Shown here in pieces: positions 54,764 to 63,598 of a stretch of DNA of 64,000 nt. The stretch spans positions 338,075 to 402,074 of the forward strand of contig QCHF01000001.1 of NCBI GenBank assembly GCA_003279605.1, read 5' to 3'. Both the position numbers and the translations under genes were made by a program. The notes beneath the pieces were generated by a model. The model ran no database searches and was not told the origin of the DNA. It was given only the letters and a program-made list of their open reading frames with translations. Numbering within the stretch: position 1 is the first letter of the stretch; each line of letters opens with the position of its first letter. This stretch comes from SAR86 cluster bacterium AG-390-O18 (GTDB lineage Bacteria; Pseudomonadota; Gammaproteobacteria; Magnimaribacterales; AG-339-G14).

Positions 54764-56380
54764 CTAAATGATTGCTTCGCTATGATTAACTTTAAAAGTT
54801 ACGGGTTTTAAATTTTTATAATTTTTAGATTTAACCGAAGAAACAAAATTGAATTTGACATCTACATATTCCGAGTAAATATTAAGTTCTACATAACCCT
54901 TATTCCTTCCATTAGTCCAAATAAGACCTTTATTTGAATCAATAAATGATTCATCCAATGCGCTTGTAAAATCTCCAAATGTATCAACAAAATTAGGAGA
55001 AGTGATAGAGGGAGCTCCTATCTCAACGCCAACGAATTTATTATTTTTATCAAATAGATTTGAAAGCCATGAATTGTGTGAATCACCCGCAAGAATAAGG
55101 TTGGATTGAGAATTGCTTAGAGCTTTATAAAACTTCTCCCTTTCCTTTGGATATCCATCCCACTGATCTGTATTGTAAGGAATCTCAGTACCAGCTAATG
55201 ATAGATATTTATGAAGAAATTTTGGAAAGTTTTCTTTGTCAACGGTCTTAAAAATTTTTGGTAAATATTTTGGCCCTATTAGAATTTGTTGTCCAAAAAT
55301 AGACCATTTGAAAGAACTATCTACTTTGGTTCTTATCCAGTTGAATTGTTCTTTACCAAGAAGTTTTCTTGGTTTGTTAATATCTTTTAAATAAGAAATT
55401 TTATTAAAAGAATTACCATCGAAGTATTTTTCTATATCTAATTGTTTATCTCTTTCGTATGATCTGGTATCCAACATCATCAAATTTATAAGATTTCCTA
55501 CCCTGAAATTTCTCCAAATTTTATCTTTTCTACCTCTCTCACGGATTGGCATCCATTCGTAATAAGCTTGTAAAGCATTCTTTTTTCTATTAGCAAATAT
55601 TCCTTCATCTTTAGAATGGTTTTGAGCTCCTTTTTGCCAACTATCATTAGTAAATTCATGATCGTCCCAAACAGAAATCATGGGTTTTTTTTGATGTAGT
55701 AATTTTAGATCTGAATCAGATCTATAAGTCGCATACCTTTTTCGATAATCATCCAATGAAACCATTTCATGTTTTGGATTTACGACTCTGCCCATTTGTT
55801 CTGCATCTTTTGACGCATAGCCACCGTGTCCATATTCATAGAGATAATCTCCAAGATGCAATACCAAGTCTATTTTTTTGTTTTTTGCTATCTCTTTATA
55901 AGCATTAAAATATCCTGCGGGATAATTTGAGCAACTACAAAAAGCGATATTAAAATTATTTGGATTTTTACTAGGTAACGTTGATGTCATTCCAATATCA
56001 GAGGTTTTGCCATCTGCAAGAAATCTGTAATAAATTTTTTTACCGTTAAACTGTTTTGGAATTTTTGCATCAACTTTAACTGAAAAGTCTTTTCTAGAAT
56101 TTGTCCTGACATGCCCATAGGTAATAAGATTTGAAAAATCATTGGAACTTGAAACTTCCCACCTCACTCGAATTTCTGGATTGCCCATGGGTAAGATTTT
56201 TGTCCATAAAATTACATTAGTATTTGTAGGATCTCCACTTGCCACACCATACTTAAAAGAAATAACCGATTCTTTATTTAGTGAGGGAAAAATACGTATG
56301 GGTAAAAAAAGTAAAAGTAAGGCTAAACTTTTTAGAAAATTTCTTCTATTTTTATTCACGAAGGTTAATTTAACACTCAA
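54764..56380 (-). CDS. phoD: PhoD-type alkaline phosphatase/phosphodiesterase
   Basis: The 538-residue protein begins with a twin-arginine-like signal (NRRNFLKSLALLLLFL, RR at 12-13), then the PhoD N-terminal domain (KYGVASGDPTNTNVILWTKI). Metal motifs: FCSCSNYPAGYFN, HLGDYLYEYGHGG, VWDDHEFTNDSW, and LAGDSHNSWLSN. It releases phosphate from phosphomono- or diesters outside the cytoplasm, probably exported folded by Tat. No Pho box is evident in the short gap to the tRNA-Val gene upstream. Confidence 0.9.
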   Translation of the reverse strand: MSVKLTFVNKNRRNFLKSLALLLLFLPIRIFPSLNKESVISFKYGVASGDPTNTNVILWTKILPMGNPEIRVRWEVSSSNDFSNLITYGHVRTNSRKDFSVKVDAKIPKQFNGKKIYYRFLADGKTSDIGMTSTLPSKNPNNFNIAFCSCSNYPAGYFNAYKEIAKNKKIDLVLHLGDYLYEYGHGGYASKDAEQMGRVVNPKHEMVSLDDYRKRYATYRSDSDLKLLHQKKPMISVWDDHEFTNDSWQKGAQNHSKDEGIFANRKKNALQAYYEWMPIRERGRKDKIWRNFRVGNLINLMMLDTRSYERDKQLDIEKYFDGNSFNKISYLKDINKPRKLLGKEQFNWIRTKVDSSFKWSIFGQQILIGPKYLPKIFKTVDKENFPKFLHKYLSLAGTEIPYNTDQWDGYPKEREKFYKALSNSQSNLILAGDSHNSWLSNLFDKNNKFVGVEIGAPSITSPNFVDTFGDFTSALDESFIDSNKGLIWTNGRNKGYVELNIYSEYVDVKFNFVSSVKSKNYKNLKPVTFKVNHSEAII

Positions 56381-56416
56381 AAAAAATATGCCAATTAAAA
56401 AATGATGTTTTTTAGA

Positions 56417-56492
56417 TGGTGGGCGACACAGGACTTGAACCTGTAACTTCCACCTTGTAAGGGTGGCACTCTACCAATTGAGTTAGTCGCCC
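56417..56492 (-). tRNA. tRNA-Val (anticodon TAC)
   Basis: The 76-nt cloverleaf has acceptor GGGCGAC/GTCGCCC, anticodon stem CCACC/GGTGG with loop CTTACAA giving TAC, T-arm GGTTCAAGTCC, and an encoded CCA at 56417-56419. Confidence 0.96.
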
Positions 56493-56504
56493 AAAAGAGA
56501 AAGC

Positions 56505-56510
56505 ATTATA
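56505..56510 (-). promoter_or_regulatory. Consensus -10 box (TATAAT) upstream of tRNA-Val
   Basis: TATAAT on the minus strand lies 12 nt before the tRNA-Val 5' end. A TTGATT-like block upstream is at a shorter spacing than usual, so the -35 is uncertain. Confidence 0.4.
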
Positions 56511-56580
56511 CCGAAATTAAATATAATCAAATGGACATTCTGAAAAAATTAGTGCATATTTTTTTCTTTATAAAGAAGTA

Positions 56581-58212
56581 ATGAAACAACTAGAATCTCA
56601 ACCCTTTCAATCAAAACTAAATTTAAATTCTGAAGAATTTGAAAATAACAAGTCATCCATGCTTGAGATGATTTCTGAATTAAATGAATTATTAGATGAA
56701 GCTGAAGCTGGTGGTGGTCCAGACCATCATAAAAGATTAGCAGCAAGGGGAAAACTTCCAGTTCGAGAAAGAGTTTTCCACTTCTTGGATCCAGATAGTC
56801 CTTTTTTAGAAATTAGTGGTTTAGCGGCCTATAAATCTGAATATCCTATCGGTGGCGGTGCTTTTGCCGGTATTGGAGTTTCCTCAGGAATCGAGTGTGT
56901 AATTTTTGCAAATGATCCTACTGTTCTTGCAGGAGCAATGCATTTTTACTCTGTAAAAAAATGGATGAGATGTATGCAAATTGCGCGAGATTGTCGAATT
57001 CCTTTCATTCAATTTGTTGAATCTGCAGGAGGTGATTTGCGTCCAAGAGCCGGAGCTGCTGTTGGTGGAATGGGTCATTTTGCTGAATCAGGAAGACAAT
57101 TTTATGAAATTACGGAGCTTTCAAAACTAAACATTCCAACTGTAACTGTTGCTTTCGGAACTGCTACCGCCGGTGGAGCTTATCAACCTGGAATGTCTGA
57201 CTATAATATTTTTGTTAAAAACCAAGCAGATGTTGCCCTTGCAGGTCCGCCTCTAGTTCAAATGGCAACTGGTGAAATTTCTTCCAGAGAAGATATTGGA
57301 GGAGCAAAAATGCATGCCGAAAAATCGGGTTTAGCTGAATACCTGGCTGAGGATGACTTAGACGGGATAAGAATTGCTCGAGAAGTAATGTCCCATCTAA
57401 ATTGGGACAAAGAAGGAAATAATCCTCGATTTGAAATAAATCCTCCAAAATACAGTCAAGAAGACTTATTGGGAATTATCGAGCCTAGTCTAAAGACTCC
57501 TTTTGATATCAGGGAAATAATCGGTCGTATTGCTGATGAATCTAAGTTCGAAGAATTCAAACCGCTTTTTGGACCGACAATAATTTGTGGTTTTATTTCC
57601 ATTCATGGATACCCAGTTGGTGTGCTAGGTAATAACGGTATGCTTTTTCCCGATGCTTCTCAAAAAGCAGCTCACTTCATACAACTATGTAATAAAAGAA
57701 ATTTGCCTTTGGTTTTTCTTCAAAATATCACTGGATTTATGGTCGGAAAAGATTACGAGCAAGATGGTTCTATTAAAAAAGGAGCTCAAATGTTAAATGC
57801 TGTTTCCAACTCAAATGTTCCGCATCTTACAGTGATAGTAGGTAATTCATATGGGGCTGGAACTTATGCAATGTCTGGAAGAGAATTTGGGAATTCTTTC
57901 ACTTTTCTATGGCCAACTGCAAAAATTGCGGTCATGGGTGGAGAAGTTATCGCAGGAGTAATGTCTATCGTAAGAAGAGGCCAAGCTGCAAGAAAAGGTC
58001 TTAAATTTGATGAAAAAGCTGATGCAGAAATTGTTAAAAATCAACAAATCTCACATGACAAGGGCTCCAAAGCTTTGAGAGCTACAAGCGTTATCAGTGA
58101 TGACGGAATTATAGATCCTCGAGATACAAGAAATGTATTGGGGATGTGTTTATCGATTGTTAATAATAAAGAAGTTAAAGGATCAGAAGGATTTGGAGTA
58201 TTTAGGTTATGA
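56581..58212 (+). CDS. Acyl-CoA carboxylase, carboxyltransferase (beta) subunit
   Basis: The 543-residue subunit transfers the carboxyl group from biotin to an acyl-CoA. Signatures: RLAARGKLPVRERV, the oxyanion-type FVESAGGDLRPRAG, ATAGGAYQPGMSDYNIFV, the GPPLVQMATGE segment, and GNSYGAGTYAMSGREF in the second half. The GHFAESGRQFYEITELSKL region differs from the classic methylcrotonyl-CoA (LiuB) pattern and looks nearer geranyl-CoA carboxylase or related AtuC-type subunits (inference). Its end overlaps the biotin subunit gene by 4 nt. AtuA and an enoyl-CoA hydratase converge on it. Confidence 0.88.
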   Translation: MKQLESQPFQSKLNLNSEEFENNKSSMLEMISELNELLDEAEAGGGPDHHKRLAARGKLPVRERVFHFLDPDSPFLEISGLAAYKSEYPIGGGAFAGIGVSSGIECVIFANDPTVLAGAMHFYSVKKWMRCMQIARDCRIPFIQFVESAGGDLRPRAGAAVGGMGHFAESGRQFYEITELSKLNIPTVTVAFGTATAGGAYQPGMSDYNIFVKNQADVALAGPPLVQMATGEISSREDIGGAKMHAEKSGLAEYLAEDDLDGIRIAREVMSHLNWDKEGNNPRFEINPPKYSQEDLLGIIEPSLKTPFDIREIIGRIADESKFEEFKPLFGPTIICGFISIHGYPVGVLGNNGMLFPDASQKAAHFIQLCNKRNLPLVFLQNITGFMVGKDYEQDGSIKKGAQMLNAVSNSNVPHLTVIVGNSYGAGTYAMSGREFGNSFTFLWPTAKIAVMGGEVIAGVMSIVRRGQAARKGLKFDEKADAEIVKNQQISHDKGSKALRATSVISDDGIIDPRDTRNVLGMCLSIVNNKEVKGSEGFGVFRL

Positions 58213-60128
58213 CAATTAAAAAATTGTTGATTTCAAACAGAGGAGAAATCGCAAGTAGAATTATAAAAAGTGCTCATGGCATGGGAATAAGCTGTGTAGC
58301 CGTTTATACAGAGGCTGATAAAAATACTCCTTATGTTAGAGAGGCAGATCAATCTTTTAAACTTTCAGATTCATATCTAAATGCTAAAGAAATTCTAGAA
58401 ATTGCTAAAAAAAATAATGTAGATGCAATTCATCCTGGATATGGATTTTTATCTGAAAATGCTAATTTTGCAAATAATGTAAAAAAAGCAGGAATTAAGT
58501 GGGTTGGTCCTTCTGCAAATGCCATAAAAAAAATGGGAGATAAAATTACTGCAAAAACTTTAGCAGAAAAAGCTGGTGTTCCCACCCTACCTTCGGGTTC
58601 TTCAGCTAAAGATGCAAATAAAATTGGTTATCCTATCCTTGTAAAAGCTGCTGCAGGAGGTGGTGGTAAAGGTATGCGTATTGTCAAAACTTCAAAGGAT
58701 TTAAAAGAATCTATTGCTTCTGCAGAGAGAGAAGCTGAGGGTGGCTTTGGCGATAAGAGAGTTTTCTTAGAAAGATACATTGAAAAGTCTAGACACATAG
58801 AAGTACAAATTCTTGGCGATTCCTATGGTAATTTGGTTCATTTAGGAGAAAGAGAATGTTCAATACAAAGGAGACATCAAAAGGTAGTTGAAGAATCGCC
58901 CTCGCCCATGGTTGATGATTCCATGAGAGAAAAAATGGGAGATGCTGCCATAAAGTTAGCTTCCAAATTAAAGTATGAATCAGCTGGAACTGTTGAATTT
59001 CTCGTTGATGAGAAGACAAAAGAATTTTGGTTTCTTGAGGTTAATACCAGGCTTCAAGTTGAACATCCTGTTACTGAAGAAGTTACCGGAATCGATCTTG
59101 TTAAAGAACAGCTCAGAATAGCCGATGGTGAGTCTCTAGGTTATGACCAATCCGATATAGATTGGTTTGGAAATTCTATAGAGGTGAGACTGTATGCCGA
59201 AGATCCAAATAATGATTTTTTACCGGTAACTGGAAAAATGATTTCTTTTGTACCGGCAGATGCTCCACTCGTTAGATGGGATGTAGGAATTGAATCAGGG
59301 TCAATCATTACTTCTGATTTTGATCCGATGTTAGCTAAAGTTATTTCTTATGGAGAAACCAGAATAGAAGCAGCAAAGAAACTAGCTCTTGCTTTAGAAA
59401 ATAGTCACTTCGGGGGAATGCAAACAAATCGAGAATTCTTAATAGCTGTTTTAAGATCTGAGAAATTTCTAAAAGGTGCTACCACAACTGATTTTATCGA
59501 GAAAGAAAAACTAAGTGGAGAAGTCGACCTTTCCGAAGAAGAAATAAAAAATTATGCAAAAGCAGCAAGTTTATGGATTCAAGGATTAAATAGGAAAAAC
59601 GCGTCTGTTTTAACCAATATGGATTCAGGATGGAATAATGCAAGGTTACCTTTTCAAGAAGTGAAGCTTTCTTTAAAGGATACAAATTTCGTTATTAACT
59701 ATAAAAAATCTAGAGACGGTAAGTTTGAATTTTCTGATTCAGAATTGGCAACAGTCTACGAATGGCAAGACAATTTTATAGATGTAGAAATATCAGGATC
59801 TAGACTAAGATCAAAAATATCTTTTGAAAAAAATCTTTTATTGATTCATACCTATAAGGGTGATTTGCTTTTTAACGTTTTGCCTAAGTTTGAAGTTAAA
59901 GATTCAGGAATAATTGAAGGTGGTCTTAATGCCCCAATGCCCGGAAAGGTAGTGGAAGTTCAAATTAAAAAAGGTTCTTCCGTTAAAAAAGGAGATACTT
60001 TGATTATCTTAGAGGCAATGAAAATGGAACATAAAGTAAGTGCTCCGTCTTCTGGAAAGATTAAAAATATTTTAGTTTCTAAAGGTGAGCAAGTGGAAAA
60101 TGGTCAAACCTTGGTTGTTTTAGATTAA
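58209..60128 (+). CDS. Acyl-CoA carboxylase, biotin carboxylase/carrier (alpha) subunit
   Basis: The 639-residue subunit combines an ATP-grasp biotin carboxylase (KKLLISNRGEIASRII at the start; VKAAAGGGGKGMRIV; EVNTRLQVEHPVTEEVTG) with a C-terminal biotinyl domain whose lysine is in EAMKMEH (Lys605). Length is between MCC and AtuF-type alpha subunits. It starts in the ATGA overlap with the beta gene and shares TTAA (60125-60128) with the convergent hydratase gene. The acyl-CoA partner depends on the beta subunit. Confidence 0.93.
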   Translation: MTIKKLLISNRGEIASRIIKSAHGMGISCVAVYTEADKNTPYVREADQSFKLSDSYLNAKEILEIAKKNNVDAIHPGYGFLSENANFANNVKKAGIKWVGPSANAIKKMGDKITAKTLAEKAGVPTLPSGSSAKDANKIGYPILVKAAAGGGGKGMRIVKTSKDLKESIASAEREAEGGFGDKRVFLERYIEKSRHIEVQILGDSYGNLVHLGERECSIQRRHQKVVEESPSPMVDDSMREKMGDAAIKLASKLKYESAGTVEFLVDEKTKEFWFLEVNTRLQVEHPVTEEVTGIDLVKEQLRIADGESLGYDQSDIDWFGNSIEVRLYAEDPNNDFLPVTGKMISFVPADAPLVRWDVGIESGSIITSDFDPMLAKVISYGETRIEAAKKLALALENSHFGGMQTNREFLIAVLRSEKFLKGATTTDFIEKEKLSGEVDLSEEEIKNYAKAASLWIQGLNRKNASVLTNMDSGWNNARLPFQEVKLSLKDTNFVINYKKSRDGKFEFSDSELATVYEWQDNFIDVEISGSRLRSKISFEKNLLLIHTYKGDLLFNVLPKFEVKDSGIIEGGLNAPMPGKVVEVQIKKGSSVKKGDTLIILEAMKMEHKVSAPSSGKIKNILVSKGEQVENGQTLVVLD

Positions 60129-60916
60129 TCCCACTTAGGTTCTCTTTTCTCTAAAAAAGCAGAAATTCCTTCTTTTGCATCAGGACCAGCAAAAGTTTCA
60201 GCGCTTTTTTTCCCTAAATAAGGTAATGCTTCATCAAAATTCATATTATCTTGATTTACATATGCCTCAAGACCAAATTGCATAGTGCCAGGAGCAAGAC
60301 TGGCTAAATCCTTCGCTAATTTGGCGACAGTATCATCTAAAGCTTCTGATGTTACGGATTCATTAATTAATCCCCACTCTTGAGCTTTATTCGCATCTAT
60401 TGCCTGACCACGCATACAAAAATCTAATCCAACTCGCTTAGGCATAACTCTAAATAATCCAGCCATAACCATATGGGGCCAAACCCCGCGAAGAATTTCA
60501 GGAGCTGAAAATTTTGCAGATTGAACAGCAATTGCATGAGTGCAATTTGTAACCATTAAAAGAGCACCGGCATGAACCGACCCTTGAATCTTACAAATAA
60601 CTGGTTTGTATAAATGCCTAATTGAGAGACTTATGTCGTCTGAACCCTCCAGCCTAGGAACGTTAGATTCCTCCTGTTTTCTATTTAAGTCTGCTCCTGC
60701 ACAAAAAACATCTCCTTCTGCTGCAATAATTACAACTCTTATACCTCTTTCCTGTTTGGCATATGCAAGAGCATAATTTATTTCATTCATCATTACGTTG
60801 TTTAGAGCATTTTTCTTTTCGGGTCTGTTCAAAGTAATAGTTAAAATATGGTTGGAAACATCTATTTTTGTTGCTTGAAAGGTTAGATTTTCTATTGAAA
60901 GTTTTTTACTTGTCAT
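60125..60916 (-). CDS. Enoyl-CoA hydratase/isomerase family protein
   Basis: The 263-residue crotonase-fold protein has LTITLNRPEKKNALN, the oxyanion segment AAEGDVFCAGADLN, and KIQGSVHAGALLM. One catalytic glutamate of typical hydratases (in the A-x-F-x-x-E region) is not clear here: the corresponding part reads SAKFSAPEILRG. Hydratase, isomerase or hydrolase activity thus remains open. By context it is a candidate AtuE-like (isohexenylglutaconyl-CoA) or methylglutaconyl-CoA hydratase (inference). It follows AtuA by 6 nt. Confidence 0.85.
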   Translation of the reverse strand: MTSKKLSIENLTFQATKIDVSNHILTITLNRPEKKNALNNVMMNEINYALAYAKQERGIRVVIIAAEGDVFCAGADLNRKQEESNVPRLEGSDDISLSIRHLYKPVICKIQGSVHAGALLMVTNCTHAIAVQSAKFSAPEILRGVWPHMVMAGLFRVMPKRVGLDFCMRGQAIDANKAQEWGLINESVTSEALDDTVAKLAKDLASLAPGTMQFGLEAYVNQDNMNFDEALPYLGKKSAETFAGPDAKEGISAFLEKREPKWD

Positions 60917-60922
60917 TTCGTT

Positions 60923-62686
60923 TCATTTTAAAATAATTTTAGGTACATTTATTTTTTTTGCTCTTAAATATTCTCCTAATGACTTTGCCTGTCCATCCAT
61001 CCTCGTTGATGAAGAAACTCCATCTTGCAAAATTCCATGAATATAAAAATTTAAAGATAAAATATTTGGTAATTCAAACCTATCAATTTCAAAAGATTTT
61101 AAATCTGGAAGCAATTCTTTTAATGTATCAACGGTTAAAAAATCAAATAAAAATCCATAAGCTTCTGAATTTTTACTCCAAACACCAAGATTAGCACAGC
61201 CACCTTTATCCCCAGATCTAGTGCCAAAGATATCTCCAAAAAATATTTCCGTATCAGGATTTTCAGTTATTTTTTTTACTTCCGTAGGTTCCTTTTGGTA
61301 ATAAACTTCTTCAAAGTCCTGTTGGCTAGTTGGAATAACTTCTATGGTCTTACCGTCAAAATGAACCTTTTCCTTTATAAATTTACTATCAACCAAAGCT
61401 GGCCAATACTCAATATAAGGGCCGCTGGGGACAACTCCACTTCTTCCTGTCCAGCCTGGAAAGTTTGCTAAAGCTAATTCAATTATTTTAGCGCTAAATA
61501 ATCGTCCAACTAAATCAGAGTTTTGAGACATCACATCAATCCTAAGAAAGGCTTGTGCCTGTTCATTGCTTTCTGGATTTTCTTTATCAGTTCTATGTAA
61601 CTGAATATCAACCTTATCAAACTGCTCTTTACCGCCAACCGAATCAAAAATAGTTTCAGTAATTAATTTAGCTTTTTCTTCAATATCTAAACCTGTTAGA
61701 AGTAACTCAGTACCATTTCTGAAACCTCCAGCAAGATTGATACAAACTTTATGATCTTTAGGTGGGCTACTTCCCCTGCAACCAGAAACAAAAACTCTAT
61801 CTTCAGCCTCTTGTTCAATTCTTAAAGTGTCAAAATGGGAAATAACATCTGGATTTACATAAGCTGGAGAACCTATCTCATAGAGAAGTTGTGCTGTTAC
61901 AGTCCCAATCGAAACCAATCCTCCAGTATTTGGATGTTTAGTAATTATAAAGCTACCATCTTGGTTAATTTCGGCAATTGGATAACCAATATCTTTAAAA
62001 GAAGGAACTTCTTTAAAAAAAGAATAATTACCTCCAGTAGCTTGAGCACCGCATTCGATTATATGGCCAGCTGCAAGTGCTCCAGCAAGCTGATCGTAAT
62101 CATTTCTTGACCAATTAAATTTCCATGCTGCAGGACCTATAACTACAGCGGCATCCGTGACCCTAGGGCATATGACCACATCTGCGCCATTATCTAAGGC
62201 CTCTTTAATGCCCCAAGCTCCTAAATAAGCATTTGCAGTGAGTGGTTTTTTCTCGTAAGAAAAAAGATCGTTATTCTTATCAATATTTTTTAGCTTTTCT
62301 CCGGAGGAAGATAGTTCATCTAGTCTAGGCATCAAATCGTCACCATCAATGTAAGCCACCTTCAAATCAAGCTTTAATTCATTGATAATATTTTCAACTT
62401 CAGCTGCCATTGAAGCAGGATTTAAACCTCCTGCATTAGATACAATCTTAATTTTTTGATCATTGCAGAGTTTTGCTACATCTCTAAATTGTTTCAGAAA
62501 AGTTCCTACATATCCTAGATTTTCTCCCCTTTTAATTTTCTGGTTATACAGAATAGTCATCGTCAATTCGGCAAGATAATCTCCTGTTAAAACATCGATT
62601 GGTCCGCCTTCAACCATTTTTTTTGCTATGGATAGATTATCTCCATAAAATCCACTGCAATTTGCTATCTTTATTACTTCTGACAT
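60923..62686 (-). CDS. atuA: AtuA family protein (DUF1446), acyclic terpene utilization
   Basis: The 587-residue protein starts KIANCSGFYGDNLSIAKKMVEGGPIDVLTGDYLAELTMTIL, the DUF1446/AtuA opening, and carries SNAGGLNPASMAAEVENI, VVICPRVTDAAVVIGPAAW and a C-terminal domain with IFFGDIFGTRSGDKGGCANLGVW. AtuA is required for citronellol/geraniol breakdown in Pseudomonas, but its reaction is unknown. With a convergent acyl-CoA carboxylase and a crotonase it forms an Atu-like set, so a branched terpenoid or other methyl-branched acyl-CoA is the likely substrate (inference). Confidence 0.9.
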   Translation of the reverse strand: MSEVIKIANCSGFYGDNLSIAKKMVEGGPIDVLTGDYLAELTMTILYNQKIKRGENLGYVGTFLKQFRDVAKLCNDQKIKIVSNAGGLNPASMAAEVENIINELKLDLKVAYIDGDDLMPRLDELSSSGEKLKNIDKNNDLFSYEKKPLTANAYLGAWGIKEALDNGADVVICPRVTDAAVVIGPAAWKFNWSRNDYDQLAGALAAGHIIECGAQATGGNYSFFKEVPSFKDIGYPIAEINQDGSFIITKHPNTGGLVSIGTVTAQLLYEIGSPAYVNPDVISHFDTLRIEQEAEDRVFVSGCRGSSPPKDHKVCINLAGGFRNGTELLLTGLDIEEKAKLITETIFDSVGGKEQFDKVDIQLHRTDKENPESNEQAQAFLRIDVMSQNSDLVGRLFSAKIIELALANFPGWTGRSGVVPSGPYIEYWPALVDSKFIKEKVHFDGKTIEVIPTSQQDFEEVYYQKEPTEVKKITENPDTEIFFGDIFGTRSGDKGGCANLGVWSKNSEAYGFLFDFLTVDTLKELLPDLKSFEIDRFELPNILSLNFYIHGILQDGVSSSTRMDGQAKSLGEYLRAKKINVPKIILK

Positions 62687-63568
62687 TTAATTCTTAATAG
62701 TTTTTTGATCGGAAATTCCTGCTAAGTAAATTCCAATTAAAAGAATAATAGCACCGAAAATCTGCTGCATTAAGAACATTTCCTGAAAAAACAGAAAACC
62801 AAGAAATGCTGCCGTAAGAGGTTGTAACAATAATATTAATGAAGAAAATTGAACTCTTATTAAAGATAATCCGTAAATTATTAAACCTTGACCAGCTATC
62901 TGAACAAATACAGCCTGTGACGTAACGTTCAACCATCCAAATAAAGTTGTAGGGATCATTTGAACTGATTCAAAAAAAATACTTCCTAAGAATAGAGGTA
63001 TACATCCAAATAGTGCTGAAAAAAACATTAAATCAAAAGTTTCATATTTTTCTGAAAAGATTTTTACAGAGATTAAGTATCCTGAATAAAAAATTGCTGC
63101 TATCAAAGATAATAAATCACCTCTAAAAGATTGATGCTCATTTTGTTCAAATAAAATCAAAATTACTCCTAACAAACAGCATGAACCTGCAAAATAAAAA
63201 AATAAATCTAGACTATCCTTAAAAAAGAAATAAGAAATTATGGCAACATAAATTGGTGCTGTATTTACAAAGAGTGCTGCATTTGCAACAGAGGTCTGAT
63301 TAATTGACCAATGCCATAAAGTAATGTCGCTCCCAAAAAATAAACCTGGAATAGAGAGAATTAAGATATCTTTTAAACGTAAATTAGAAAATTTCCTTCT
63401 GTAAATTCCATAAATAAATAAAATAATTGATGCAATTAAAAATCTATAAAATCCTGTCAGCGCAGGTGATAGTTCACTCGTTCTTACTAAGATAGGTACA
63501 ATTCCTATTAAAATAGCTCCTAGAGACGTGGACAAAATACCAATTTTTCTTGTTGTAAGACTCATCAT
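62687..63568 (-). CDS. EamA/DMT-family transporter
   Basis: The 293-residue protein has ten membrane segments in two EamA halves; the first half ends near the SWAF-like DITLWHWSI region and the second carries FYSGYLISVKIF. It probably exports or imports a small metabolite. Two adjacent ATGs (63568, 63565) are possible starts. AtuA follows without a gap, so it may be in the same operon; xseA diverges after 30 bp. Confidence 0.88.
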   Translation of the reverse strand: MMSLTTRKIGILSTSLGAILIGIVPILVRTSELSPALTGFYRFLIASIILFIYGIYRRKFSNLRLKDILILSIPGLFFGSDITLWHWSINQTSVANAALFVNTAPIYVAIISYFFFKDSLDLFFYFAGSCCLLGVILILFEQNEHQSFRGDLLSLIAAIFYSGYLISVKIFSEKYETFDLMFFSALFGCIPLFLGSIFFESVQMIPTTLFGWLNVTSQAVFVQIAGQGLIIYGLSLIRVQFSSLILLLQPLTAAFLGFLFFQEMFLMQQIFGAIILLIGIYLAGISDQKTIKN

Positions 63569-63598
63569 TTTTATAGGAACTATCGATATACTGTAGCA

